From assembly GCA_023150935.1 (NCBI GenBank), contig JAKLJW010000048.1, positions 1 to 33,770 on the forward strand: a stretch of DNA of 33,770 bases, in the 5' to 3' direction. The notes under the pieces are model-generated. The model was given only the letters and a program-made list of their open reading frames with translations. It was not told where the DNA came from and ran no database searches. The DNA is from Candidatus Binatia bacterium (lineage in GTDB: Bacteria; Desulfobacterota; Binatia; HRBIN30). A program made the translations under genes and the position numbers. Shown here piece by piece: positions 22,803 to 32,500 of this stretch. How positions within the stretch are numbered: the stretch's first letter is position 1; the number at the start of each line of letters is the position of its first letter.

Positions 22803-24109
22803 CGCCGCTCCCGGCACGGGCGGCGCGGTGTCGCGGACTCGGGGCCGCGGCCATCGCGCTGCTCGCGGGGCTCCTCGCGGTGCCGGGCCGCGCCGCCGCC
22901 GAGGCACGGGAGACCTTTTCGCTCGACTACATCGTCGAGCTCTCGCAGGAGCGGCGCGGCATCGCCCGCGTGCGCTGGGAAGGCGCCGGCCTCGATGAAA
23001 TCAACGCCTTCGTCCTGCGTTTCGCCCCGCAGCGCTTCACCCACATCCGCGCTTCGGGAACCCTCGAGACGCTGCCCGACGGCCGCGTGCGCTGGTCCCC
23101 AAAGGGACCCTATGGCCACCTCCAGTACGACGTTCGCATCGACCACCGCCGCGCCAGCGGCAAGGGCTACGACAGCTACGCGGCGCCCGACTGGGTGGTG
23201 ACGCGCGCCCGCGCGCTCTTCCCCCGCATCCTCGTCGACTGGGACAAGCGCAACGGCGCCACCCCCGAGGGGCGCAGTCGCCTGCTGTTTCGGATGCCGC
23301 CGGGATGGCGCAGCGCGACCGCCATCGAGCCGATCGGGCCGGACACCTACCGGCCCGAAGAGCCCGGGAAAGTGCTCGACCGGCCGCGCGGCTGGTTCGC
23401 CCTCGGAAAGATAGACCTCAACCGCGAGGACATCTCCGGCACACTGCTGCAAGTCGCCCGGGCGCCCGGCTCCGCTCTGGCTCCGACCGCACTGTTCGAG
23501 TTCCTCGCGCCGACGCTTCCCCTGTTGCAGCGCCTGCTGGCGACCCGACCGGAGCGCCTCCTCGTGGTCAGCGCGCCGGACCCGATGTGGCGCGGCGGCA
23601 TCAGCGGCATGCGCTCCGTCTACGTCCACGGCGATCGCCCCCTGCGCACGCCCGACAAGACCTCGCCGTACCTGCACGAGCTGTTTCACGTCATGCAACC
23701 CTTCAAGTGCGGCAACGACGCCGACTGGGTGGCCGAGGGACTCGCCGAGTATTACTCGCTCGAATTACAGCGGCGGACCGGCCTCGTCGACCAGGTCGCG
23801 TTCGAGCGCGGGCTGCGATCGTTTGCCCGCTACGGCCTGTGGAACGTCGACCTCACGCGGCAGCACGACAACGCCGCGACCAACAATAGCGCCCCCCTGG
23901 TAATGTACGCGCTCGACCAGCGCATCCAGCGCGCGACCGCCGGAAAACGCCGCCTCGACGACGTCGTTACGGCATTGTCGACGCAGGGCGGCACGATCGA
24001 CTCGGCGCGCTTCGCGCAAACCGTCCGCACGGTCGCCGGCAAGAGCTTTCGCAGGTTCTTCCAACGGCACGTCGTCCGCGGCGAGCTACCCAATCTCGCT
24101 ACCCCCTAG
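22799..24109 (+). CDS. Secreted HExxH metallopeptidase, M1/M61-like
   Basis: This 436-residue protein has a signal peptide (about 10-35, cleavage near RAAAEA) and a beta-rich N-terminal domain. The zinc motif HELFH is at 293-297, with Glu313 in DADWVAEGLAEYY as probable third ligand. This is the gluzincin arrangement of M1 and M61 peptidases, but the protein is shorter than typical M1 members and has no PDZ domain as in many M61 members. The start is GTG at 22799, overlapping the previous stop (GTGA). Export to the periplasm is likely; the substrate is unknown. Its tight coupling to lgt and a thioredoxin hints at a role in lipoprotein or envelope maturation (inference). Confidence 0.78.
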   Translation: MTPLPARAARCRGLGAAAIALLAGLLAVPGRAAAEARETFSLDYIVELSQERRGIARVRWEGAGLDEINAFVLRFAPQRFTHIRASGTLETLPDGRVRWSPKGPYGHLQYDVRIDHRRASGKGYDSYAAPDWVVTRARALFPRILVDWDKRNGATPEGRSRLLFRMPPGWRSATAIEPIGPDTYRPEEPGKVLDRPRGWFALGKIDLNREDISGTLLQVARAPGSALAPTALFEFLAPTLPLLQRLLATRPERLLVVSAPDPMWRGGISGMRSVYVHGDRPLRTPDKTSPYLHELFHVMQPFKCGNDADWVAEGLAEYYSLELQRRTGLVDQVAFERGLRSFARYGLWNVDLTRQHDNAATNNSAPLVMYALDQRIQRATAGKRRLDDVVTALSTQGGTIDSARFAQTVRTVAGKSFRRFFQRHVVRGELPNLATP

Positions 24110-24189
24110 CACGGCAGGAAGCCGATGAATCACCCCTCCACCCTTTGCTGGCCCCGAAGGCCGAGCCTCGCTATGCTGTGGCCCTATTG

Positions 24190-25530
24190 ATGGAGTCCCC
24201 CGGCGCACTGTTAGAAATCCTCGGCATCATCGTCCTCATTTTGGCCAACGGCTTCTTCTCCTCGGCTGAAATCGCCATCGTCGCGGTCCGCAAGAGCCGT
24301 CTGGGCCAACTGATCCAGGAGAAGTGGGCGGGGGCGACAACCCTCGCCGCCCTGAAAGAGGAACCCGGACGCTTTCTGGCGACGGTGCAGGTCGGCGTGA
24401 CGGTGGTCGGCTCGATGGCCTCGGTCATCGGCGGTGCCGTCACGGTGACCTACCTCGAGCCAAGGCTCGCGCCCCTGTTCCCTGCCGCGCTCGCCCACTG
24501 GGTAGGCGTGATCGCACTGGGCATGACTGTCGCGGTGATTTCCTACTTCTCCCTGGTCCTCGGTGAGCTGGTGCCGAAGTCTTTCGCCCTGCGCCACAGC
24601 GAGCGCCTGGCGTGCCTGGCGGCCGGACCCATCCACGCGCTTTCGCGCCTGGCGGGGCCGCTGGTAACCGCCCTCACCGTGTCGACGGACGCAATTCTCT
24701 GGCTCTTCGGTCAGAGCGGTCGCGCCCAGGAAGCCTTCATCTCCGAAGAGGAGGTGAAGCACATGGTGCGCGAGGGCGCCGAGCACGGCATCTTCGACGA
24801 GGCCGAACGCGAACTCATCCACAGCGTTTTCGAGTTTGCCGATACCTCCGTGCGCGAGGTCATGGTGCCGCGTTCCGAGGTCCACGGCCTTGACGCCACC
24901 ACACCGCCCGCAAAGATGCTGCGGACCCTGGTCGAGACCGGCTTTTCGCGCATGCCCGTGTTTCAGGGCGACCTCGACCACATCATCGGGATCGTCCACA
25001 TCAAGGATCTCCTGCGCGCCGTCGAAAAGACCGAGCCGGTTCCCCTGGCAACCGTAATGCACCCGGCCTTCTTCGTGCCCGACTCGATGCAGATCAGCGA
25101 CCTGCTGCGCGAGCTGCAGGCCCGGCGCACCCACATGGCGATCGTCGTCAACGAGTTCGGCACCGTCGTCGGCCTGCTGTCGATCGAGGACCTGCTGGAA
25201 GAGATCGTCGGCGAGATCCGGGACGAGTTCGATGTCGACGAAGAGCAGGCCGTGCAGGTGCTGCCCGACGGGTCGCTGCTGGTGCAGGGGTCCTACCCGC
25301 TTGCCGATCTCCGGGATCGTTACGGCGTGCCGCTCGAAGAGAGTCCGGACTACAGGACCACGGCCGGCTTCGTGCTCTCGCGGTTGAAGCGCTTTCCCAA
25401 GGGCGGCGAAGCGATCACCGAACAGGGCTTCAAGCTGACCGTCGTGGTGCTCGACGGCCGGCGGCTGCGCAAGATCCGCATCGAGGGCCCGTTCAAACGC
25501 CGCGACCTCGCCGCCGGCAACGCCGCGTAA
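24190..25530 (+). CDS. CNNM/CBS/CorC-domain membrane protein (HlyC/CorC family)
   Basis: This 446-residue protein has four membrane segments of the CNNM/DUF21 domain (about 1-190, including LANGFFSSAEIAIVAVRKSRL and GELVPKSFAL). Two CBS domains follow (about 205-335, including EVMVPRSEV and MAIVVNEFGTVVGLLSIEDLLEEIVGEI). A C-terminal CorC/HlyC domain lies near 355-440. Family members are linked to magnesium or cobalt efflux and regulation. ATG 24190 is chosen because the protein then starts directly before the first membrane helix. A TATGCT about 13 nt upstream could be a -10 element giving a very short leader, but no matching -35 is clear. Confidence 0.9.
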   Translation: MESPGALLEILGIIVLILANGFFSSAEIAIVAVRKSRLGQLIQEKWAGATTLAALKEEPGRFLATVQVGVTVVGSMASVIGGAVTVTYLEPRLAPLFPAALAHWVGVIALGMTVAVISYFSLVLGELVPKSFALRHSERLACLAAGPIHALSRLAGPLVTALTVSTDAILWLFGQSGRAQEAFISEEEVKHMVREGAEHGIFDEAERELIHSVFEFADTSVREVMVPRSEVHGLDATTPPAKMLRTLVETGFSRMPVFQGDLDHIIGIVHIKDLLRAVEKTEPVPLATVMHPAFFVPDSMQISDLLRELQARRTHMAIVVNEFGTVVGLLSIEDLLEEIVGEIRDEFDVDEEQAVQVLPDGSLLVQGSYPLADLRDRYGVPLEESPDYRTTAGFVLSRLKRFPKGGEAITEQGFKLTVVVLDGRRLRKIRIEGPFKRRDLAAGNAA

Positions 25531-25647
25531 GCGGGCCAGCGCCCCCTCCGGCACGGCGAGGCGCCAGCCCCGCCGAACGCGCCCGGAGGTCGCGTTCCAC
25601 CGCCTGCGAAATCTTTGCGCGCCGCGAGGATTCTCGGAAGTGCTGGC

Positions 25648-28461
25648 TCAGAAGATATTCCCGACGCTGAAGTGGATCTCGCCGAAGGACTCGCCGGCGC
25701 GACGGTCGAGCTTGATGCCGTAGTCGAGGCTCAACGGGCCGACCGGGGTAATATACCGCAGGCCCATCCCGGCCGAGCGCCGGAAATTGTCGAAGTCGAT
25801 CGCGCAGTTCTCGATCGGTTCGTCGTTCGCCGCTTCGCAATTCTGCAGGTACACCCCGCCGCCGTCGCTGAACACCGCACCGCCGAAGCCCCACAGCAAC
25901 GGAAAGCGCAACTCGAGGTTGACGTTCGCCATCAGGTCGCCACCCAGCGGATCGTTGGCGTTGCCCACCGTTGGACCGATCGAGTTCTCGGCAAAGCCAC
26001 GCACGGTCGCGCGCCCACCGAGAAAGAAACGCGACCGGATCGGCACCTGCGCCCCACCGTCGAACGCGTCACCGTAGCCGCCGCGCAATGCGTACACGAA
26101 GATGACGTCGTCGAAGACCGGAATGTACTGCGAATGCAACGCCTGCACCGTCGCAAACGGCACCGACGACCCCAGTTGCGCCGGCGCCAACCGCGTGGTC
26201 AGCGAATCGAAGAAGCCGCGGCGGGGCAGGAACGGATCGTCCCGGCTATCGTAAAGCGCGAACGGCCCCGGCCCGAAAGCCCACATCCATTCCGCATCGG
26301 CCGGATTGAACGCCAGCACCGGACGGGCAAGATCGAACGACCGGCTGCGCTCCGCCAGGTAATCCACCCCCAGGATCAGTCCGCGTGCGAATGGGCGCTC
26401 CACAGCCGGGACGAGTGCGTAGCGCTCGATGCTGAACTGGTCGACCGAACGGGTCGACCGGTTGGCCAGCAAAGTCGCTCGCGCCGTCCATTCGCTGCCG
26501 AACACCCGCGGAACCCGGTACCCGAGGGTGCCGATGTACTGGTCGGGAACGAAGCCGTGACTCGGGTCGATACTGAAATCGCCGCGCAGGCTGAGTCGCC
26601 GTCCGAGACCTTGCAGGTTGGAGGTGGCGATCTCGCCGAACACCCGCAGGCCGTCGCGCGTATTGTAGCCGCCACCCCAGAGCAAATTGCCCGGCGGACG
26701 TTCTGTCACCGCGATCCCCACGTCGCGTACTCCCGGGGCGGGGCCCGAGTCGAGTGGCCGCACGTTCACGCTACGGAACAGCCCCAGCCGATAAAGCCGC
26801 GCCTGACCCTCGAGCAACGCCGCCTCGTTGAGCGGCCGATCGACGACCACCTGCGCCTGACGCTCGATGAGACTCCAGCGCGTATCCACGGCGTTCTGCA
26901 CGACCACGGCGCCGACGCGGATGCGTTCGCCCGGCGTCGCCGTCAGTCGGATCGTCCCCGCCAGAGCGTCGCCGTCGCGCGCAGTGACGATCTCCGCGTC
27001 TACCGTGGCACTCTCGTAACCGCGATCCACCAACCGCCGTTGCAACGCGACCCGGTCGGCCTCCACCGCATCGGTGCTGACCGGTCTGCCAATGCGGCTC
27101 CGAAACGCCGGCAGCGCCCCGCCCTCCGGCTCGAAATCCACCGGAACGATCTCGCGCACGATCGTCTGCGGTCCCGCCTCCACGATCAGAGTGACCTCGA
27201 CCGTCCCCGCCGCGGCATCGAACGAAAAGCGCTTGTCGACGATTTCCGCGTTCAGGTAACCGTGCTGACGGTAGAAGGAGCGCAGCCGTTTCACGTCGTC
27301 GTCGAGGACGTCGTCGAGGAGTACGGGTGTATGCCACAATCTGATACCGCGCGATCCCGTCGCCATCTGCGAGCGTAACTGCCCCGCGCTCAGCCCCGAC
27401 TTGCCCTCGAAGCGCACCGCCGCCACCCGATACCGCTCGCCCTCCCGAATGGCGAAGCGGATCGCCTTGGGATCGCCTCGGTCAATGGCGAGATCGACTT
27501 GCACGAAATAGAAGCCGGCCTCCAGGTAATGACGGCGGATGCGCCTGGCGAGTTCGCGCCAGGTGCCGTCGGTGACGATCGCCCGCGTCTTGAAGTCCAT
27601 CAACCCGAGCAGGGTCGCCGCCTTGAAGTGCGTGTTGCCCGTAAAGCCGACCGTAAGCAGCGGCCCCGGGTCGATCCGCAGGTGCAGCGTGCCGGTGGCT
27701 GCAACGCCCGGCTCCCACCGGCTGCGCACCGACACCTCGTAGTAGTCGTAGCGGCGGAAGAGCTGGATCAGATTCTTGACCGCGGCGCGATCGCCGTCGC
27801 GCGTGTGGCGGTCGCCGACCTCCAGACCGATGGCCTTGCGCACCTCCGCCCGCGGAAGCGGCAGTGCCGCTTCGCCGTCGACGGCGATTCCCACGATCAA
27901 CGTCGGTTCGCCCTCGTCGATCCGGAAGATGACGTCGACCTCGCCCGGACTCCGGTCGTTCACCTCCGCCTCGACGCGTACCGACTCGAAGCCCTCGTGA
28001 CGATACGCGCGGCGCACGCGCTCGGCCGATTCGTCGAGCAGCGTCTCGTTCAAGAGCGCGTTCTCGCGAACCCGGATGAGCCGAAACAGGCGCGACTGCG
28101 ACAGCGTCTCGTTGCCCCGTATCCACAACAGGTTGATCACCGGCCGGCGTACCAGCGCGATCGTTACCGCCACGCCGTCTTCCCGCGGCTCGGCCTCGAG
28201 GTCGATATCGGTGAAAATGCCCGTCTCGTCGAGCAGTGTCCGCGCCCGCGTCAGAGCGTCCGCGGCCAGCGGTTCGCCCGGACGAAACGGCAGCATGCCG
28301 CGCAGGCCGGCGACGTCGATCGGCGCCGCGCAGCGGATCTCGATTGCCCGCACCGGCAGCGCCGCCGCCGGCTCGCCGTCGCCGCAGGCCGGTGCGGCGC
28401 GCAGTCCGAGCACGATCGGCAACAGCACGAGCCCGATCAGGCGGGAAGCGTCAGGGCGCAT
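25648..28461 (-). CDS. Omp85/BamA-superfamily outer membrane protein (TamA-like)
   Basis: This 937-residue protein has a signal peptide (about 5-28) and then, by eye, seven successive POTRA-like modules up to about residue 565. Each has a beta start, a helix ending in a YRxxGY-like turn and a closing strand before the next PG or EG boundary. A C-terminal 16-strand-type barrel follows, with GGRATVRGFAENSIGP, the conserved R-G-F lid-loop motif, and a terminal aromatic (GNIF). BamA has five POTRAs and enterobacterial TamA three. The ATG at 28461 overlaps the end of tamB by 11 nt, so the two are coupled. A role in outer membrane insertion or lipid transport with TamB is inferred. Confidence 0.9.
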   Translation of the reverse strand: MRPDASRLIGLVLLPIVLGLRAAPACGDGEPAAALPVRAIEIRCAAPIDVAGLRGMLPFRPGEPLAADALTRARTLLDETGIFTDIDLEAEPREDGVAVTIALVRRPVINLLWIRGNETLSQSRLFRLIRVRENALLNETLLDESAERVRRAYRHEGFESVRVEAEVNDRSPGEVDVIFRIDEGEPTLIVGIAVDGEAALPLPRAEVRKAIGLEVGDRHTRDGDRAAVKNLIQLFRRYDYYEVSVRSRWEPGVAATGTLHLRIDPGPLLTVGFTGNTHFKAATLLGLMDFKTRAIVTDGTWRELARRIRRHYLEAGFYFVQVDLAIDRGDPKAIRFAIREGERYRVAAVRFEGKSGLSAGQLRSQMATGSRGIRLWHTPVLLDDVLDDDVKRLRSFYRQHGYLNAEIVDKRFSFDAAAGTVEVTLIVEAGPQTIVREIVPVDFEPEGGALPAFRSRIGRPVSTDAVEADRVALQRRLVDRGYESATVDAEIVTARDGDALAGTIRLTATPGERIRVGAVVVQNAVDTRWSLIERQAQVVVDRPLNEAALLEGQARLYRLGLFRSVNVRPLDSGPAPGVRDVGIAVTERPPGNLLWGGGYNTRDGLRVFGEIATSNLQGLGRRLSLRGDFSIDPSHGFVPDQYIGTLGYRVPRVFGSEWTARATLLANRSTRSVDQFSIERYALVPAVERPFARGLILGVDYLAERSRSFDLARPVLAFNPADAEWMWAFGPGPFALYDSRDDPFLPRRGFFDSLTTRLAPAQLGSSVPFATVQALHSQYIPVFDDVIFVYALRGGYGDAFDGGAQVPIRSRFFLGGRATVRGFAENSIGPTVGNANDPLGGDLMANVNLELRFPLLWGFGGAVFSDGGGVYLQNCEAANDEPIENCAIDFDNFRRSAGMGLRYITPVGPLSLDYGIKLDRRAGESFGEIHFSVGNIF

Positions 28462-31400
28462 CGACGGGCGGGTCCAGATTTCCGAGGCCGCGCAACAACG
28501 AGAACGGCGAGCCGCGAAAGTTGTAGCGCAGGGTTCCGCCACCGCCGAACGCCCCCGCCTGCGAGGTACTCTGGCTCTCCCAGGTTCCGTAGACCGAGAA
28601 TCGCCGTCCCAACCGGTAGTCCAACGTTACGCGCGTCAGCGTCTCGACCAGGGTATTCGAGGCCGTCACTCGCAGGTCCTCGGTCAACTGCTTGCCGACG
28701 GTCACGCGCGGCAGCACCGGGCCGGTGTCCTCGACCCGCCCGGTATCGAGCTCGAACAGGTCGAGACCGATGGTCTGCGACAGGAAGTCCTGAAAGCCGC
28801 GCGTCGGCACGAACGCGAGCGCGCTGGCCGGACTGAATCCGGTTTTGTCCTGCGCCGCCTGCTTCGCGGTTCGCCCGGTCGCCACAAGGCTCAGGATGTC
28901 GTTCTGCGTCAGGCTCGGATCGTCCGAACCGAGTTGCACGCGCGGCTGATCGGCCGTGCCGGTCACTGTGGCAGTTACGAGATAAAGACCCTCCTTGGTC
29001 AGGATCTGGGTCTCGGCAGACAGGTTGAGCACGGGATTGATGCGCGTCGGATCGCGGAAGTCCACCGCGCCCCCGGTGACGGTGAACACCCGCTTGTTCA
29101 CCGTCACGTCGCCGCTGACGACCTGGACCACACCGGTCACGCTGGGCGCGTCGACGGTGCCCCCGACCCGCAGGTCGGCTTCCAACTCGGCCCTGGCGTA
29201 GTTGTTGTGGACAAAGATGCTGTCCGGAGCGCGGATGTGCAGATCGAGCGCGACCACCCGGGCCGGCGCTTTCGCCGCCGGCGGCGGCGCCAGTTGCCCC
29301 TTCAACCACGGCAGAAAGTCCGTGATCTCGACGTCCCGTTCGTACAGGACGTAGTCGACGTCGACGCCGCCGCGCACCAGGATTCTCTCCCAGCTCCCCT
29401 CGACGGCACCGCGTCCCGAAAACCGCTCCTCGAGCCACTCCGGCGCCGTCATGGCGACGTCGTCCACCTGCCAGCGCAGCGCCGGGCCGTGGTCGAGGTC
29501 GAGCGTTCCGTCGACGGCGAACGAGCCGCTTCCGGCCCGTCCGCGCAGCTCGCGCACCTCGATCACGGCACCCCGCATGACCACCGTGGAATCCACACCC
29601 GCCAGAACCACCGGCAACCCGGCATCGACGAGCCCGTCGCGCACCTGGGCCTCCCCGGCGAGGTCCCACACGCCGCCGGGCTGGTGGCGCACCCGGGCAT
29701 CGACGGTGAACGGGCCGCTGGCGGACTGCACACCGGGCACTGCCAGTTCCAGCAGCACGAGGTCTCCATCGCCGTCGAAGCGGAGGTCGACAGAACCGCT
29801 CGCCGCCCACTCGCCGGCGACGGTCAGCCTGCTCTTCGGCCCTTCCAACACGGCGGAAACCACGGAGAAGCGCCCGCGATCGACCCGCACGACGACGGGT
29901 TCGCGGGCGCTGACCCGATAGTCGCCCCGGTCGACGTTGAGTTCGCTAACCGCGATCGTGCCGGTCGCGGCGTCGAAAGCGATGCCGCGACCGCGGAGGT
30001 CGACGGAGCCGGCACTGCGCACGGACAGCGCACCACCGGCATCAAGCAACGGCCCGACTTCGAGATCGCGCCAGCGCAGCGCCAGATCCGACACCGCGGT
30101 CGCCGCGGCCGGAATCGCCACACGCAACGACACCGCACCGTCCAGGGCGCTGCCGTCGACCGTCCAGCCACCGCCGCGGGCGACGCCCCGCACGCGCACT
30201 TCCCCGAAAGCGTGCCGCCGGACGGCAACGTCCGTCGCCGTCAGTGTCACCTCTCCGTCCAGACGCTCCGGTGCACCGCTCAACTGCCCTTCGACGCGGA
30301 CCCTCCCGTCCACGCCTTCCGCACCGGCGAAGATGCTGGCCAACCGCAGCGGATCCGAGTCGACACGCAGATCGATGCGCTCCAACCCGACGCCGCTCCC
30401 GGCGATCGTAAGCGCCTCGGCCGCCGTTCGTTCGGCGCGCAGCCGGCCCTCCCACGCCGGTAGTGTCCCGGCCGCAAGCAACCGGACACTTCGGAACGGC
30501 TCCGCACCGACCCGCAGCCAGCGGGCCTCGACGTCGGCCTCGCAGCGCGCGTCGGCCCATGACCCGGTGCAGCGCCCCCGCCCGCTCAGGGTGCCGCCGC
30601 CGACCGGCAACCGGGTTCCAGTGACGGCTTCGACGAGACGCACCGTGCCGTCGCTGTCGAGCTCGTCGAGCCGCAGCGACCAGTCGTTACGCTGCTCCGG
30701 TTGTAGCGCCACGGTACCCGCAAACACCCCGATCCCTGCCGGCGTTTCGACGATCGTCTCGCGGGTGATCAAGCCCTCGGCGCCGATGGCGAAGTCGCCG
30801 TTGACCCGCCGGATCGGCGCCCCCCCGAGCGTCAGGTTGCGCCCCGCAACCGTGCCCCCGAACCCAGGGCGATCGACGGTCCCCGAAAACACGGCGTCGC
30901 CGCGCAGTTGCCCCGACGGCGCCAGGGCCACCACCGCCAGCGGCAATAGCGGGGTGGCGACGGCAACATCGTCGAGGTCGACGCTGACCCCGCCGCCGAG
31001 CCGGTCGTGGACGAGCATGAGCTCCCCGCCGATTCGGTTACCGGCCTGGCGCACCGCGAGGCGCACGGCCAGGTCGTCTTTGAGCAGGCGCACACTCGCG
31101 TCCCACGCGGCCTCGGCGCCGCTTCCGGCACCCGCCAACGACCGCATCGCGCCGTTGCCGAAGACGGTGAAATCGGGCGGATCGAGCTGCCCACGCATAC
31201 GCGTCGTCCCGTCCATCCGGACCCGGAGTGGTACCTCGACCCCCGTGGCGGCGAGGATGCCTTGCAGATCGAGGTCCTCGGCTTCGACGTCGACGCGAAT
31301 CTGCACCTCCTTTTCGAGCAGCAAGTCGACGTCACCGTTCAGTTTGCCGGCGGGACCGACCATGCGCACTTCTTCGAAATGAAGGTTCACGTCGCGAAAT

Positions 31401-32281
31401 CTCGCGCGCGCACTCAGGTCGCCGATCGGGCGGCCGGCGAGGGCGCCGTTCTCGATCACGAGGGTGGCATCGAGCACCGGCTGTGCGAGATCGCCCTCCA
31501 GCGCGCCCTCTACGGACGCGGTGCCTTCGATAAGGGCAAGCTCGTCGACGAGCACGCCGAGGATCCCCGGCCGGAACGTACCGCGTACGGCGACACGGCC
31601 GGCGGTCGCGGTTGGCGCGACGGTCGCCTCGATACCGTCGCCCACCACGCGTCCGTCACGCACGAACACGCCGGTATCGTCCACGCCCCCGTGCGCATCG
31701 ACCGTATGGAGTCGCGCGCTGTACTTCCGGCGTTGCAGGTGCGCCTCGGCGACGCGCACTTCGCCCTCGACCCGGGCCGCTCGCCATCCCGTCTCGCCGC
31801 TCGCCTCGATGCGCTCGACGCTCAGCGTTCCCGGACCGTTATCCATGGGGAACCGCAGATGCAGGCCATCGACGACGCCGCGGTCGAGGCGCAGTGGAGG
31901 TAGCCACGGGGCGGCGTCGGTTTCGGACGCGGGCAGCGGTGGCAGCGCAGTGAGATCGGCGGCGACGTCCGTGATGCGCAGGTCGAACACAGGCCGCAGG
32001 GCGAGCAGGCTGCGCACGGGGGCGACCTCCAGGCGGAACCCGCCCAAGCGGAGCAGCGCCCCCTCGGGTCCGACCGTCACGTCGCGAAGGTCGAGTCCGG
32101 GGGGCGCCAGCGAGAGCCGCAGGCTACCGACGGTGGCGGGAGCCTGAGCGGCTGCGGCCAGGGCGTGTTCGATCTGCTCCTGCAGCGTCGCGGTCAGTCG
32201 CGGCGTCGCGCGCCACAAGACGACGGCGAGAGCGACCGCCAGGACAACGGCGGCCAGCAGGATGCGGAGGGTCCATTTCAT
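28451..32281 (-). CDS. tamB: TamB-family (DUF490) envelope protein
   Basis: This 1276-residue protein has one N-terminal membrane anchor (about 4-24), a very long region of short amphipathic beta strands, and the C-terminal TamB/DUF490 domain (about 950-1276). That domain has features such as GDVTVNKRVFTVTGGAVDF and PRVTVGKQLTEDLRV. Family members form a hydrophobic beta groove spanning the periplasm and act with an Omp85 partner in outer membrane assembly or phospholipid transport. The ATG at 32281, preceded by GGGGA, gives a correct N-terminal anchor; the longer frame to 32485 is rejected. The partner gene overlaps its 3' end. Confidence 0.9.
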   Translation of the reverse strand: MKWTLRILLAAVVLAVALAVVLWRATPRLTATLQEQIEHALAAAAQAPATVGSLRLSLAPPGLDLRDVTVGPEGALLRLGGFRLEVAPVRSLLALRPVFDLRITDVAADLTALPPLPASETDAAPWLPPLRLDRGVVDGLHLRFPMDNGPGTLSVERIEASGETGWRAARVEGEVRVAEAHLQRRKYSARLHTVDAHGGVDDTGVFVRDGRVVGDGIEATVAPTATAGRVAVRGTFRPGILGVLVDELALIEGTASVEGALEGDLAQPVLDATLVIENGALAGRPIGDLSARARFRDVNLHFEEVRMVGPAGKLNGDVDLLLEKEVQIRVDVEAEDLDLQGILAATGVEVPLRVRMDGTTRMRGQLDPPDFTVFGNGAMRSLAGAGSGAEAAWDASVRLLKDDLAVRLAVRQAGNRIGGELMLVHDRLGGGVSVDLDDVAVATPLLPLAVVALAPSGQLRGDAVFSGTVDRPGFGGTVAGRNLTLGGAPIRRVNGDFAIGAEGLITRETIVETPAGIGVFAGTVALQPEQRNDWSLRLDELDSDGTVRLVEAVTGTRLPVGGGTLSGRGRCTGSWADARCEADVEARWLRVGAEPFRSVRLLAAGTLPAWEGRLRAERTAAEALTIAGSGVGLERIDLRVDSDPLRLASIFAGAEGVDGRVRVEGQLSGAPERLDGEVTLTATDVAVRRHAFGEVRVRGVARGGGWTVDGSALDGAVSLRVAIPAAATAVSDLALRWRDLEVGPLLDAGGALSVRSAGSVDLRGRGIAFDAATGTIAVSELNVDRGDYRVSAREPVVVRVDRGRFSVVSAVLEGPKSRLTVAGEWAASGSVDLRFDGDGDLVLLELAVPGVQSASGPFTVDARVRHQPGGVWDLAGEAQVRDGLVDAGLPVVLAGVDSTVVMRGAVIEVRELRGRAGSGSFAVDGTLDLDHGPALRWQVDDVAMTAPEWLEERFSGRGAVEGSWERILVRGGVDVDYVLYERDVEITDFLPWLKGQLAPPPAAKAPARVVALDLHIRAPDSIFVHNNYARAELEADLRVGGTVDAPSVTGVVQVVSGDVTVNKRVFTVTGGAVDFRDPTRINPVLNLSAETQILTKEGLYLVTATVTGTADQPRVQLGSDDPSLTQNDILSLVATGRTAKQAAQDKTGFSPASALAFVPTRGFQDFLSQTIGLDLFELDTGRVEDTGPVLPRVTVGKQLTEDLRVTASNTLVETLTRVTLDYRLGRRFSVYGTWESQSTSQAGAFGGGGTLRYNFRGSPFSLLRGLGNLDPPVDAP

Positions 32282-32298
32282 TATTCCCCGACCAGTTC

Positions 32299-32439
32299 CT
32301 AATTCGGCGTCGCCTCGGAGAACTCGTACCGGACATCGACGAAGGAATCGACGGGGAACACGCACCCGACGGCCGGGTCGTCCCATCCCTCGGCTGTGCA
32401 CGCTTCTTCCCGAACCACGCACGGCTTCGTTGCCGCCAT
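32299..32439 (-). CDS. 46-residue small protein upstream of tamB
   Basis: The ORF begins MAATKPCVVREEACTAEG and ends EFSEATPN. It has a strong ribosome binding site (GGAAGGAG, 6 nt before the ATG) and mostly G or C in third positions. It ends 17 nt before the tamB start. Three cysteines (Cys7, Cys14, Cys26) and many acidic residues are present; there is no signal peptide. A compound hairpin lies just upstream at 32463-32500. It could be a genuine small protein or a leader peptide controlling tamB. No family is recognised. Support is stronger than for most short ORFs because of the ribosome binding site and spacing. Confidence 0.55.
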   Translation of the reverse strand: MAATKPCVVREEACTAEGWDDPAVGCVFPVDSFVDVRYEFSEATPN

Positions 32440-32445
32440 CGGTCG

Positions 32446-32453
32446 CTCCTTCC
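32446..32453 (-). promoter_or_regulatory. Strong ribosome binding site for the 46-residue ORF
   Basis: GGAAGGAG on the minus strand, 6 nt before the ATG at 32439, is close to the ideal Shine-Dalgarno sequence. It is the main evidence that the short ORF is translated. Confidence 0.6.
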
Positions 32454-32462
32454 GTCACCAAC

Positions 32463-32500
32463 GCGCGAAGCACAGGAATGCTCATTCCCGGGCTTCGCGC
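32463..32500. promoter_or_regulatory. Compound hairpin upstream of the tamB leader ORF
   Basis: A 9-bp outer stem (GCGCGAAGC with GCTTCGCGC) encloses a 6-bp inner stem (GGAATG with CATTCC) with a 2-nt loop, both perfect. On the minus strand it ends about 10 nt before the ribosome binding site of the short ORF, so it may be a structured 5' leader. It could also be a terminator without a T-run or an isolated palindromic repeat. Confidence 0.45.

Noticed and set aside
25615..30463. Several long plus-strand frames opposite the Omp85 and tamB genes
   Set aside because: All are antisense shadows; the minus-strand genes have clear signal peptides, POTRA, barrel and TamB features.
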